Translations under genes and position numbers: made by a program
Notes under the pieces: model-generated
The model's input: only the letters and a program-made list of their open reading frames with translations
Database searches by the model: none
What the model was told of the DNA's origin: nothing
NCBI GenBank assembly: GCA_028713675.1
Contig: JAQTNV010000019.1
Location: 1 to 60,187, forward strand
Direction: 5' to 3'
From: a bacterium
Lineage (GTDB): Bacteria > Desulfobacterota > JAPLJL01
DNA: 60,187 bases
Part shown: piece by piece, positions 1 to 12,500 of the stretch
How positions within the stretch are numbered: position 1 is the stretch's first letter
Layout of the letters: each line of letters opens with the position of its first letter

Positions 1-3000
1 TGGCGAAGAGCGAAACGGGTGAGGCGCTGGGAGCGGTGATCGAGTTTGCCGGGGCGGTAACACAGGCAGTGAAAGCCGATCCGAAGACGGGGGCTTTTCT
101 GGGAAAGATGAAGCCCGGGAAATACCGGGTGACGATCAAGCTGGATGGCTATCTGCCGCAGGAGCAGCAGGTCGGGATCGAGGGCAGCAAGGTGACCCGG
201 GTTGATTTCAAGCTGGTGCCGAAGACGGGGACGCTGGCCGGCATGGTGATGAACGAAACGGGCGAGGCGCTGGGAGCGGTGATCGAGTTTGCCGGGGCGG
301 TGACCCAGGCGCTGAAGGCAGATGTGAAGACGGGATCCTTCCTGGGGAAGGTTGCCGCGGGAGAATACCAGGTGACGGCGAAGCTGGAAGGGTACCTGCC
401 GCTGGAGAAGAAAATCATAATCACCCCGGGCCAAGAAACCCGGGCCGATTTCCAACTGAAGGTGGATGAGAAATGGCTCGCCATGATCAACGCGCTTCTG
501 GATGAGGCGAACCGGGATTTCGCGGCCGGGAACCTCGGGTCAGCCCGGAAGAAAACGGAGAAATTCCTCTCCCTGAGGCCCAAATCCGCCGAAGCTTTCC
601 TGCTCCTGGGGCAGGTGAATTACCGGGAAAAGGATCTGGTTGCGGCCAAGCATAACCTGAGCCAGAGCCTGATTTTAAACCCCGGGCAGGCCCAGGTTCA
701 TTATTATCTCGGGTTGGTTTTCCAGGCGCTGGGGAACGGGCAGTTGGCGGTCGCCGAATTTAAAAAGGCGATCGAGCTGGATCCCAATCATGAGGCGGCC
801 CATCTCCAGCTCGGGATGGTTTACCAGCAGCAGAACCAGATCCCCCAGGCCGAGCAGGAATTCAACACGGTTCTGAGCGTCAACCCCCAGAATATCGAGG
901 CGAAGAAATATCTTTCCGAAATTTATTTCAGCCAGGGCCGGCTGGCCCTGGCCGACAAGGAATACCTGAAGGCGCGGGACAGCTTGATCAAGTCCCTGGA
1001 GAAGAACCCGGCTCACGAGCAGGCCCGCTATTTCCTGGCCCAGACCTACCTGAAGATCCCCCATTTTACCGAGGCGATGGATCTTCTCGGCCAATGCCTG
1101 AGCGCCAATCCGAATTCGACCGAGTCGAAAGAGGCTCTCGACCAGATCGCGCGGGATTGGCCGGGCGTGGCCGCCCCGCCGGTCCCCGCCGCCCCGACCA
1201 CAGGTCCGGCTCCGAAAACCGAAATCAAGTCCGTGGCGGTCAGTTCCTTTGAAAACCGGAGCGGAGACAAGCAAAACGACTGGCTGGCGGTCGGAATCGC
1301 CGAGGCCCTGAGCACCGACCTCTCGAAATTCAGCTACCTCCGGGTGGCCGAGCGAAGGCAGGTGGAGGAAATCCTGAAGGAGAAGCGGCTCAAGCAGCTG
1401 GGGGTCGCGGGCGGGGATTCCGAACCGGGTGCGGATCTCTACGAAGAGGTGGCCAAAAGCCTCTCCGCCCAGACGGTGATTTTCGGCGGCTACCAGGTGG
1501 TGGGCGGCAATCTCCGGGTCGATGCCCGCCTCGTAAATGTGTCGAACGGGGAAGTGATCAACGCCGTGAGCGTGGAGGGGAAACAGGCGGACATTTTCGG
1601 CCTCGAGCGGAAGCTGGCCCTGGGCCTGGTCAGGAATTTCATCCCCGTGACCCCGCAGGAACTCGCGGCGGTCCAGGGCGGGGAGACCAAGGACCTGGAC
1701 GCTTTCCGGAAATTCAGCCAGGGGATGTCCCTCTTTTACCTGGGGGACAGCCAGGCCGCCCAGAAGATGTACCAGGAGGCCCTGAAAACCGATCCCCGCT
1801 ATTCCGAGGCCCTCCGGGAGCTCGCCCTCTCCCGTAAGGATATTTCCAAGGCGGACACCCTGGCCATTATGCCCTTCCAGAACGCCACCGGCCAGGCCAA
1901 ATACGACTGGCTCAAGGTTGGAATCGCCGAATCGTTGACCACCGACCTGAAGAAGGCTACCGGGATCTTCCTGGTGGAGCGGATGAAAATCGAGACGGCC
2001 CTGAAGGAAATGAAGCTGGCGCAGGTCCTGGGCATCGAAGACGCGGCCCAGATCGGAAAGCAGGTGGGCGCCGGCGTGGTCCTGATCGGGAGCTACCAGA
2101 TGCTGGGGGACCAGATCCGGGTGGATTCCCGGATGGTGGAGGTGGAGAGCGGCCAGATCCTGATGTCGGAGAAGGCCAACGGGACGGTGGATTCCATTTT
2201 CAAGGTCGAGGAGGACCTGGCGCTCAAGATCGCCGACACCCTCAAGGTGAAGCTCAGCCCGGAGGAAATGGCCCGGATCAAGCAGAAACCGGACCTCGAA
2301 TCCTTCAAACGCTACATCCTGGCGCATTCCTCCCTGCAGATCCGGGAGGCCGCGCCGGCCGAGAAGGAAGGCAAAAAAGCGGGAATCCGGACCATTGCCG
2401 TCACCGAGTTCGAGAACACCAGCGGCGACCAGAAGAACGCCTGGATCGGGGGCGGGATCCAGAACGCCCTGACCACTGATTTGAAGCAGAAGGGCAATTT
2501 CAACCTGATCGAGCGCTCCGAGATCGGAAAGGTGGTAAGGGAGCAGGAACAGAAACTTTCCAAGATCGGGGTGACCAAGGAGGACCTGGCCGCCAAGGTC
2601 GGGGAGGCGGTGGGGGCGGACGCGATCATTGCCGGGGATTTCCAGACCGTCGGGGACACCGTCCGGATCAACTCCCGCCTGGTCAATGTTTCCACCGGAG
2701 AGATCCTCCTGGCCGAGCGGGTGGACGGGAAGATGGAATCGATCTTTGAGCTCCAGAGCCAGCTCGCGGAGAAAATGCTCAAGGTTCTGCAGGAGGCGGG
2801 CGGGTCCAGGACCTCCGGCGGAGGCAAGGGCGTCGAGCTGGCCCGGTCGCCCTACGCGGCCCTGGGATCCTCCCTGCTGCTTCCGGGTTCGGCCCAGCTC
2901 TTTGTGAACAAGAAACCGGTCCGCGGGCTGACCATTTTCGGGGTCGAGGTGGCCCTGGGGGGGGCGGCCCTGGCCTACCACATTCTCTACACCATCAATT

Positions 3001-3287
3001 ATGACAAGTACGTCAAAAACAACGACGCCGGCAAATACCAGGATGCCCAGGATGATTCCAAGATCCGCAACTATCTCCTGGTGGGAGTGGGGGCGGTGGC
3101 CCTCTTCAGCGCGGTGGACGCTTTCATCATGACTTACCGGGGTAATTCTTCCGTCCGGGCGGCGAATGCGGGAAGCGAGGCCAATCCGGACGAGAAAAAG
3201 GCGGTCCCGTCCCAGGCCCGGAAATGGAACGTGGACCTGGAAGAGGGAAAAGCGGGGATGAATTTCAAGGTGAAATACCATTTCTAA
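1..3287 (+). CDS. CsgG-domain multi-repeat protein, 5' end outside window
   Basis: The frame is open from base 3, so the true start lies upstream; about 1,090 residues are visible. Counting from the ATG at 36, residues 1-140 hold two copies of a carboxypeptidase-regulatory/PEGA-like module (repeated ETGEALGAVIEFAGAVTQ). TPR repeats follow (about 145-370), then three CsgG/FlgO-like domains (about 397-535, 604-740 and 784-925), each opening with a strand like AVSSFENRSGD or AIMPFQNATGQ and containing a VERxxIExxLKE-type segment. A short TPR piece lies between domains 1 and 2. The C-terminus (about 937-1045) has two hydrophobic segments and resembles DUF5683-type membrane tails. CsgG-like domains belong to periplasmic or outer-membrane assembly lipoproteins; a role in envelope assembly or secretion is inference. 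The giant surface protein lies 232 bp downstream on the same strand. Confidence 0.8.
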   Translation, partial: AKSETGEALGAVIEFAGAVTQAVKADPKTGAFLGKMKPGKYRVTIKLDGYLPQEQQVGIEGSKVTRVDFKLVPKTGTLAGMVMNETGEALGAVIEFAGAVTQALKADVKTGSFLGKVAAGEYQVTAKLEGYLPLEKKIIITPGQETRADFQLKVDEKWLAMINALLDEANRDFAAGNLGSARKKTEKFLSLRPKSAEAFLLLGQVNYREKDLVAAKHNLSQSLILNPGQAQVHYYLGLVFQALGNGQLAVAEFKKAIELDPNHEAAHLQLGMVYQQQNQIPQAEQEFNTVLSVNPQNIEAKKYLSEIYFSQGRLALADKEYLKARDSLIKSLEKNPAHEQARYFLAQTYLKIPHFTEAMDLLGQCLSANPNSTESKEALDQIARDWPGVAAPPVPAAPTTGPAPKTEIKSVAVSSFENRSGDKQNDWLAVGIAEALSTDLSKFSYLRVAERRQVEEILKEKRLKQLGVAGGDSEPGADLYEEVAKSLSAQTVIFGGYQVVGGNLRVDARLVNVSNGEVINAVSVEGKQADIFGLERKLALGLVRNFIPVTPQELAAVQGGETKDLDAFRKFSQGMSLFYLGDSQAAQKMYQEALKTDPRYSEALRELALSRKDISKADTLAIMPFQNATGQAKYDWLKVGIAESLTTDLKKATGIFLVERMKIETALKEMKLAQVLGIEDAAQIGKQVGAGVVLIGSYQMLGDQIRVDSRMVEVESGQILMSEKANGTVDSIFKVEEDLALKIADTLKVKLSPEEMARIKQKPDLESFKRYILAHSSLQIREAAPAEKEGKKAGIRTIAVTEFENTSGDQKNAWIGGGIQNALTTDLKQKGNFNLIERSEIGKVVREQEQKLSKIGVTKEDLAAKVGEAVGADAIIAGDFQTVGDTVRINSRLVNVSTGEILLAERVDGKMESIFELQSQLAEKMLKVLQEAGGSRTSGGGKGVELARSPYAALGSSLLLPGSAQLFVNKKPVRGLTIFGVEVALGGAALAYHILYTINYDKYVKNNDAGKYQDAQDDSKIRNYLLVGVGAVALFSAVDAFIMTYRGNSSVRAANAGSEANPDEKKAVPSQARKWNVDLEEGKAGMNFKVKYHF

Positions 3288-3519
3288 TGATGGGTAAAAT
3301 CAAATTCAGATTTGAAAATCAAAATGTCAAATGAAGCTCAAAATCCAAAATTTTAAAAGAATAATAGTTTTGATATTTGAGCTTTAAATTATATTTGAAA
3401 TTTGAACTTTGACGTTTGAACTTATTTTGAACTTTGGGCTTTGCCATTTGAAATTATGAAGGTAACGGAGAATTGTTAGGTTCCAATTTAATGATAGACC
3501 TATAACCAAGAGGTGAATT
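3288..3519. other. AT-rich intergenic spacer
   Basis: This gap is far more AT-rich than its neighbours and is built largely of degenerate TTTGAA/TTCAAA words. No terminator or clear promoter is visible. The Shine-Dalgarno AGAGGTG of the next gene lies just before its ATG at 3520. Confidence 0.6.
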
Positions 3520-6500
3520 ATGGTTTCCCGACCGAGTCAGGGCAGGATGGAAAAATGTTTCGGATTGGGGATGATCGCCGCGGGGCTTTTGCTTCTGGCC
3601 CAATGCGGGGAAGTCCCCAAAGTGGGCGAGGGGCATAATTACCCTCCCCTGCCTCCGTCCCTCAATTCTCCCTTTGACGGGTCCGATGCCGCCACTGCCC
3701 AGCCGGCACTGACCGTAAACAACGGCGCTGACCCGGAGGAGGCCGCCCTGACCTACACCTTTGAAATCTACTCCGACCAGGGCCTTACCCATCTGGTCGC
3801 GAACTCGGGTTCGGTCCCGGAAACCGCGAATGTCACATCCTGGACGGTCACGCAGGTATTGACCGAGGAACAGTGGTATTTCTGGCGGTCCCGGTCCAAC
3901 GATGGGAATAAGGACAGCCAATGGATGCCGGCAGTGAGCTTCCGGGTCAACGCGGTCAACAGCGCCCCGGGCGCCCCGGGTTATCCCGCCCTGGCCGACG
4001 GGACGGAGGTGAACGGCCAGACGGTGAGGCTCGAGATCGGGCCGGCCTCGGACCCGGACGGGAAAACGCTTTTTTATGAATTCCAGGTTGACACCGCCCT
4101 GGATTTCTCCAGCGCGAATTCGCTCACTTCCGGGAGCCAGCCGGATCCTTTCTGGCTTACCCCGGCGCTCTCGGACAATACCGTCTGGTACTGGCGGGCC
4201 AGGGCTCTCGACAATTTCGGGGCCGCCCTGGCCCCGTCCGGTTTCAGTTTTGCCCCCGGCGCACAGTACCTGGAAGGTCCCTGGAGCGGGGTTTATTCGT
4301 TTTTCGTGAATACCGCCAACGATCCGCCCTCCGCCCCGGCCCTGAGCCAACCGCCGGACGGCGGGAATGTTTCCAGCCTGACACTCGCGGCCGGCAATGC
4401 CGCCGATCCGGACCGGGACGCGTTGACCTACGAATTTCAGGTCAGCAGCACCTCCGATTTCGCGACGGTCCTATCCCAGCGGTCCGGGCTTCCCCAGGAG
4501 GATGGGGGAGTCACGAGCTGGACGATCAGCCAGGTCCTGCCCAACGGGCTTTATTACTGGCGCTGCCGGGCCAGCGACGGAATGGCCGCGAGTTCCTGGG
4601 CCGGGCCCCGAAGTTTCCGTTTCACCCTGGCGCAGAACAATTCCCCGGCCGCCCCGGTCCTTTCCGCCCCGGTTCAGGGGTCTTTCCTGGCCAACCTGAC
4701 CCCGGCCCTGGCGATCCAGAACGCCACGGACTCGGAAGGGGATACCCTGACTTATGAATTCCAGGTCAGCGCCACCACCGGTTTTTCCACGCTCGCGGCG
4801 TCAGCCGGCGGCCTGGCCGCGGGATCCGGCACGACCGGCTGGACAATCTCCCCGGCCCTTTTTGACGGGACTGTATATTACTGGCGGGCGCGCGCTTCGG
4901 ACGGGAAATCATCCGGGGCCTGGTCGGAGGTATGGAGTTTCACCACCGACACGAACGGAGTCCCGTCAGCGCTGACCCCGGCGCCGACGGTCACGGCGGG
5001 GAACGGCGAAGTGAATCTCGCCTGGACCTATGCCAAACCCGCGGACTTCAAGAATTTCGTAATCATGCGGAGCCTGACCCCGGGAACCGGTTACACCGAG
5101 ATCGCGGCCACGGCGGCCGCTTCCTACCGGGACATCGGGCTGACCAACGGGACCACTTATTTTTATGTGATCACGGTAGTGGATAAGCTCGGCCGGCAGA
5201 GCGGCAACTCTCCGGAGGTCGCCGCCCAGCCGAAGAACGCCAACACCGCGCCCGGGGCCCCCGCTTCCCAAACCCCGGCGGCGGGAGTTTACCTTTCTAC
5301 ACTGACCCCGGCCTTGATGGTGCAGAACGCCGTGGACCCGGAGGGGGATGCGCTGACCTACGAGTTCCAGGTCAGTCTCAATGTGAATTTTTCACCCTTG
5401 GCCGCGTCGGCCACCGGGATCGCCCCGGGGTCGGGGAGCACTGCCTGGACCGTGGCCCCGGCCCTGGCGGACGGGACTGTGTATTACTGGCGGGCCCGGG
5501 TTAATGATGGTTCCTTGAACGGCCCCTGGTCGGAAGTGCGGAGCTTTACCACCGACACGAACGGAGTCCCTGCGGCGCTGACGCTGGCGCCGACAGCTAC
5601 GGCGGGTGATACCAAAGTGGATCTTTCCTGGAGTTACGCCCCACCGGCTGATTTTGGGCTTTTCAAGATATACATAAGCTCAACGTCGGGGGGACCGTAC
5701 ACCTGGCTGTCGGACACGACCGGAAACAATTTCCAATCTACAGGTCTGACCAACGGGGCCACATATTATTATGTGATCACGGCGGTGGACAAACTCGGCC
5801 GGCAGAGCGGCAACTCGCCGCAGGCCTCCGCCCAGCCGAAAAAGGCCAACACCGCCCCCGGTGCGCCCACATCCCAGACCCCGGCGGCGGGTGCCTACCC
5901 GAACACGCTGACCGGTCCCCTGGTGGTCGTGAATGCCTCCGATCCGGAAGGGGATACGCTGACTTATGAGTTCCAGGTCAGTCTCAATGTGAATTTTTCA
6001 CCCCTGGTTGCGTCGCTCGCCGGGGTCACCGCGGGAGCCACCAAGACCTCGTGGGCGGTTTCCCCGGTCCTGACGGACGGGACTGTCTATTACTGGCGGG
6101 CCCGGGCTTACGACGGGGCCTTGAACGGCCCCTGGTCGGAAGTGCGGAGTTTTACCACCGATACAAACGGGGTTCCCGAGGCCCTGACCCTGGCGCTGAC
6201 GGCCACGGCGGGTGACCAGAAGGTAAATCTTTCCTGGACTTACACCCAGCCGTCCGATTTTGACCATTACAAGGTTTACCGGGGTCTAGCTTCCGGCGGT
6301 CCTTATACCTGGCTATCGGACACTAACGCCAATAGCTACCAGGACGGCGGTTTGACCAACGGCACACCTTACTATTACGTGATCCAGGTGGTGGACCATC
6401 TGGGGCGGACGAGCGGCAACTCGCCGCAGGCCCAGGCCAAACCTAATTCCGCCCCCGGGACACCCACGAATTCCGCCCCGGCCCTGGGAGCTTATCTGGA

Positions 6501-9500
6501 CATGCTGAATACGCCGAGCCCGCTGAACCCGCCGTTGGAGGTGGAGAACGCCTCAGATCCGGAAGGGGATGCGCTGACTTACGAGTTCCAAGTCAGCGAA
6601 GACATCAATTTCCCGGACCCGGTTACCATAATCGCCATCGGGGTGGCGGAAGGAATCCTGACTACCTCCTGGGAGGTCAGGCCGCATCTCGCGGATGGAA
6701 TCAATTACTACTGGCGGGCCCGGGCCTCCGACGGTCTTCTGAACGGACCCTGGTCGGAAGTGTGGCTCTTCACCACCGATGTAAACGGGATCCCCGCGAC
6801 CCCGGCGGCCCCCATTGCCTCCCCGGGCAATAACCTGGTCAATCTCTCCTGGACTTACTCCCGGCCGGCGGATTTCGGTCAGTTTAAGATCTCCCGGAGC
6901 GAAACCTCGGGAGGACCTTACCTCTGGATAGCGGATACAACCGGGAACAGCTTCAAGGATACCGGCCTGACCAACGGCACGATGTATTTCTATGTGATCG
7001 CGGCGGCGGACCAGCTCGGCCGGAAGAGCGCCAACTCGCCCGAGGCTTCCGCCCAGCCCGGCAACCTGGATACCGATGGCGACGAAATGCCTGACAGCTG
7101 GGAAAACGCCCACGGTTTAAATCCCAACGATCCGGCCGACGCGGCTCTGGATGCCGACAGCGACGGCTTGAACAACCTGGAAGAATACCAGCACAGCACC
7201 GATCCCCAGGATGCTGATTCCGACGATGACGGTTTGAATGACGGGCCCGAGGTTAATACCTATCTCACCAACCCGCTCGACTCCGACACCGACAACGACG
7301 GTTTGCGGGACGGGGAAGAGGTGGCTCCCTACAATACCGATCCCACCAAGCCCGACACTGACGGTGACGGCGATAACGACGGGGCCGAGGTCCTCTGCGG
7401 TTCCGATCCCAACGACCCGCTCTCGGTCTGCGTCATCGAGGACAAGGACGGGGACGGCTTTGCCGTGAACGTGGACTGCGATGACAACAATCCCTATATC
7501 AACCCCGGCCGGGCTGAGATCTGCGGAAATCCGGAGGACGAGAACTGCAGCGGCAAATGCTCCGAAACCGCGATCTGCGGAGGGTCGGGGATGGTGCTCC
7601 AGGGGGATTACCTCACCATCGGGATCAACCAGAGCAACTCCCTCGTGAATGGCAATTGGGATATCGGCTTCCGGTTTGACCCGGATGGCCAGGGGCCTCT
7701 GACTTACGACTATGACTGGCTGACCGCCAACTGGGGCATGGATGTTGACGGTTGGAGCCTGGAGTACGAAGCCGAGCACGAAGAAGGAGACTGGTTCCTT
7801 TTCCATAACGGGAGAGAGCGCAACGCCCCGTTCCCCGGAGAAAAGGTGGATGTGGTCATGTCGCTCGAGAACCGGAGCCGCGGGAGAGAAAACCTGGTGA
7901 TCGGCGCCGGGAGAGCCGGAGACCTGATCGTGACGCAGATGGTTTCCTACCCGCAGGACGTTTCCTACGTGATTTTTACCGTCACGATCGAGAACCCCGG
8001 CCCGGTAACCGCGACGGCGGTGAGATACCTCCGCCAGGTCAATCCGGATATTGATGATGAGCAAAGCACTTTCAACGACGTGATCGCCACCGGTCTCATC
8101 ACGGCCCGCGGTGAGGAAACCGGACAGGTGCTGGCCCTGGGTTCCTGGGAGCCGGGGGCGGTTGCTTCCGCCTTTGAGGGTGATGAGGGTTATCCGGGCT
8201 GGATCCTGGAGGAACCGTGGGACCCGGACGGGGATTATGACGACTTGCTTCTCGGCCTGATGTTTGACCTGGGGGACATCCAGCCCCGGGAATCCCGGAC
8301 CTTTAACTATTATTACCTTGCCGGGACCTCCGTCGCCCGGGTGCAGAGGACATTCAACTCCCTGGAGAACGATTGGGACGGCGACGGGATTTCCAACAGC
8401 GATGAAATCGCCAATACCCCGCCGACCGATCCGCGGAAAGCGGATAGCGACGCGGACGGCCTCAACGATTCCGCGGAGATCTTTGGCTCCGGAACCAACC
8501 CCGGCAATTACGACACCGACGGGGACGGGATCCCGGACGGGGAGGAAGCCCGGATGGGCCGCGATCCCCTGGATCCTTCCGATCCTCCCTCCGCCGACAC
8601 CGACGGGGACGGGATCCCGGACTGGAAGGAATGGGTTTCCGGCTCGAACCCGAACAACCCGGATATGGACGGGGACGGGCTGAATGACGGCGCGGAGATG
8701 AATCAATACTGCACCGATCCCCGGAATCCGGATACCGACGGTGACGGCCTTTCCGACGGCTTTGAGGTGAATACCTCCGGTTCCAATCCCGCCGATCCGG
8801 ATACCGACTGGGACGGACTCCCTGACGGCGACGAGGTGAACACCTACGGGACCGATCCCGCCGATCCGGACACCGACAACGACGGCTCCACCGATTGGAC
8901 CGAGGTCCGCCTCGGCACCGATCCCCAGGACCCGGATTCCCACCCCGCGCCGATTCCGCGGATCAAAATCAACGAGGTCGGTACTTACGACTATCACTGG
9001 GTGGAGTTTTTCAACCCCGAGACCTACACGGTGCGCTTGACCCACTGGGTGCTCCGCTGGTCCGCCGGAAACTTCGGCTCGGGAGAGGTCCGGCTTCCGC
9101 CGGTCGTGATGCCCCCGGGTTCCTACATCGGGATGGATGCGGGCTGCAATAACGATGACGAAAGCTGGTATTACTTCTGTGAAGATATCAATTGGTGCGA
9201 TATGGGCTCCCAGCCGGGCTCGGTGGCCCTGCTCAACGATGCCGGCGTCGGGGTGGATTTTGTCCGCTGGGGCGGCGATGCCCAGGAACCGCCTCCGGGA
9301 ACTTCCTGGACCGAATCCGGCCCGATTTCCTTCCCTTGCCGGGATGAAGACCTGAGCCTCCAGCGCAGACCCGGGGCGGATACGGACAGCGACGCCGACT
9401 GGTATGTCGCCAGGGAAACCGCCGGCTGGATCAACGACTCCCTGGATTCTGACGATGACGATATTCCCGACTATTATGAGGTAAATGACTACCATACCGA

Positions 9501-12500
9501 TCCCTATAACCGGGATACCGACGGTGATCTTATTAATGATTATTACGAGTTGTTTGAATCCGGGACCGATCCCCTGGATCCGTTCAGTCCCGACCCGACC
9601 GACAGCGACGGCGACGGGATCAGCGATTTCGCCGAGAGCAATTATTACGGGACCGATCCCGAGAACCCCGATTCCGACGGGGACGGCCTGAACGATTACG
9701 AGGAGATTTTCATTTACGGGACTAATCCCTGGTCCTCGGATGAAGACGGGGATGGCCTCTCAGACGGCGAAGAAGTCCTGCTTTACCATACCAGCCCCTG
9801 GGATTGGGACACGGATGAAGATGGATTGGGCGATTACGCGGAAATCTTCGACTCCCATACCAACCCCAACAAACCGGATACCGATGGGGACAACCACGGG
9901 GATCTGCTGGAAATCCAGCTCGGCAGTGATCCGAACGATCCGGGCTCGATCCCGGCGGGCATCCCGGAGAGCGAGCCCAACAATACCGCGGCCTCCTGCG
10001 ACCCGGTGGGGCCGATTTCCCCTGAAGCGATGGTTTACGGAATAAGCAACGGGGCTTATGACTATGACTTCTACTGCATCCCCGTGACCGTCCGGACGCT
10101 CAACTTTGACATCGAGGCGGAGGAGTTCGGCGCCTGGATCGATTCGGAAATATTCCTTTATGACCGGGACGGGAACACGATCCTGGCGGAAAATGATGAC
10201 GATCCGGATCCCGATACCGATTACTATGATATGGATGCCCACCTGACCTACTCGTTCCCGGTGACCGGGACTTACTATCTGGCCGTTTGGGATGACGACG
10301 GCAACAGCGGTGCCAGCCATTACTGGTATTACCTCCGGATCCGGGACTTTACCGACAGCGACGGCGACGGGCTTACCGACCAGGAGGAGACCCTTGTCTA
10401 CTTCACAAATCCCTTAAACGCCGATTCCGACGGGGATGGAATGCGTGACGGGGATGAGATCTGCTATGACGGCGATTGCCGCTCCTATACCCCCGGTTCG
10501 GACCCCGATCCCAACGACCCTGATTCGGATAACGACGGGCTTTCGGACGGGGAGGAGTGGCATATGTACGGCAGCAACCCCACCAATCCGGATACCGACG
10601 GCGACGGGCTATCCGATGGCGACGAGGGGAACACCTACGGCAGCAGTCCCAGCAATCCGGACACGGACGGCGATGGTCTCAACGATTACCAGGAGGTGGT
10701 CACTTACGGCAGCAACCCCAACAGTGTGGACACGGACGGGGATGGCCTCAACGATTACCAGGAGGTGATCACCTACGGGACCGATCCCGCTGATTCCGAC
10801 AGCGATGACGACGGGTACAGCGATTGGCAGGAGATCAACAGCGGTTCCGACCCGAACAGCTTGGGGTCAAAACCCAGCCTGATCTTCGAAGAGGAATCGA
10901 ATAATTCCCGGGCAGAGTGCAACTGGCTCGAGTTCCCGGACCCGGTGACCGCGGTGTTCGGGGTGATCAGTCCCAGCGAAGACAGCGATTACTACTGCCT
11001 GGCCGTCACCATGCCGGTCGTGATCGGTTTTGACAGTGACGCGGCTGAATTTGGCTCCGCGCTGAATCCCTATCTGGAACTTTATGATGCCGACGGCCAA
11101 AGCCTTGCCTGGAATGACCAGGCCCCCGACCCGGATACCCAATGGTCATTGCGTGATGCCCACCTGACTTACAGCTTCGCGGAAACCGGCACATATTACA
11201 TCCGGATCAACGATGTTAATTGGTCTGGCGGGTCGGCTTACTGGTATTACCTCCGGGTGTCCAACGCGACCGATTCCGATAACGACGGCCTTACCGACTG
11301 GAAAGAGGCGGAGTGGGAGACCGGCCGCCACAACTGGGACACCGACGGCGACCTGGTTTCGGATGGCGACGAGGTGCGCGTTTACCACACTGATCCCCTG
11401 GATCCGAATGATCCCGACTCCACCGATACGGACGGGGACGGGATTTCCAACTTCGCCGAGTCAAATGTATACGGCACCAACCCCGGCCTGTCCGATTCGG
11501 ACGGCGACGGTCTTGAAGATTACGACGAGATCTTCACCTATGAAACCGACCCCTCGGACAGCGACAGCGACGGTGACGGGCTCTCCGATGGTGAAGAGGT
11601 CCTGACCTGGCATACGGATCCGAATAATACCAACGATCCCTCCCCCGTGGATACGGATGAAGACGGGCTCCCGGACTGGTGGGAAACGAACATCTACGGG
11701 ACCAATCCCGGTAGTGCCGATACCGATGGAGACGGGCTTCCGGACGGGGATGAGGTTAACATCTACGGGACCAACCCCGGCGATTCTGATTCGGACGATG
11801 ACGGGCTGGATGACGATGAAGAAGTCGCCCTGGCTCAATGTCGCAAAGTGGCGGTTTTTCAGGATGCCTATCCCTGGAATGAGAGCGCCAACTTCACAAT
11901 TCTCAATAATCAGGGAATTCCGTATACGGTTTTCGGCAGTTCGGATTTCGGGGTGGTTGACCTCTCCGGTTTTAACAAGGTCCTGGTGCCTTCCGATCAG
12001 CCCCAGAATTTCCTCACCCTTCTTTCTTCCCACCGGGCCTGGCTCGAAAACTGGATCTCGGCCGGGGGCAATTTTGAGTTCCACGGCTGCGATGACGGCT
12101 ACCAAGGCGGCATCTGGAACGGCCTGACCATGCCGACCGGCCTGCAGAAGGACAACTATTGGGTTGTCAGCAGTGTGAACATCGAGATTCCCGCTCATCC
12201 CCTGATGAACGGTGTCGTCGAAGAGGTGATCAACAACTGGGGTATCAGGCCGGCTTACGGGTATCTGACCGCTTTCGGAAACACACCCCAGGCCGTCGTC
12301 ACCGTTGCCGGTCTCGGGTTCCCGGTAGTGGCGGAGTACACCTACGGGACCGGGAATGTGGTGGCCACGCAGATGCCGGTGGAAGTTGCCTATGCCTGGG
12401 GTTACGGGGATGGCGAGGCCCTCCTTGGCAATTTCATCGGTTACTGCGGCCGAACGGCTAACCCGTTGAATCCGGACACTGACGGAGACGGGCTCGAGGA

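Noticed and set aside
675..3281. Long antisense reading frame opposite the CsgG-domain gene
   Set aside because: Strong GC codon bias of the sense gene keeps the opposite frame open; the sense protein has clear domains and the antisense one is repetitive Gly/Arg/Asp-rich with no motif.
7117..9495. Antisense frame of 792 residues opposite the giant gene
   Set aside because: It is the shadow of the DxDxDG repeats and shows only VG/IG repeats of low complexity; no ribosome site.
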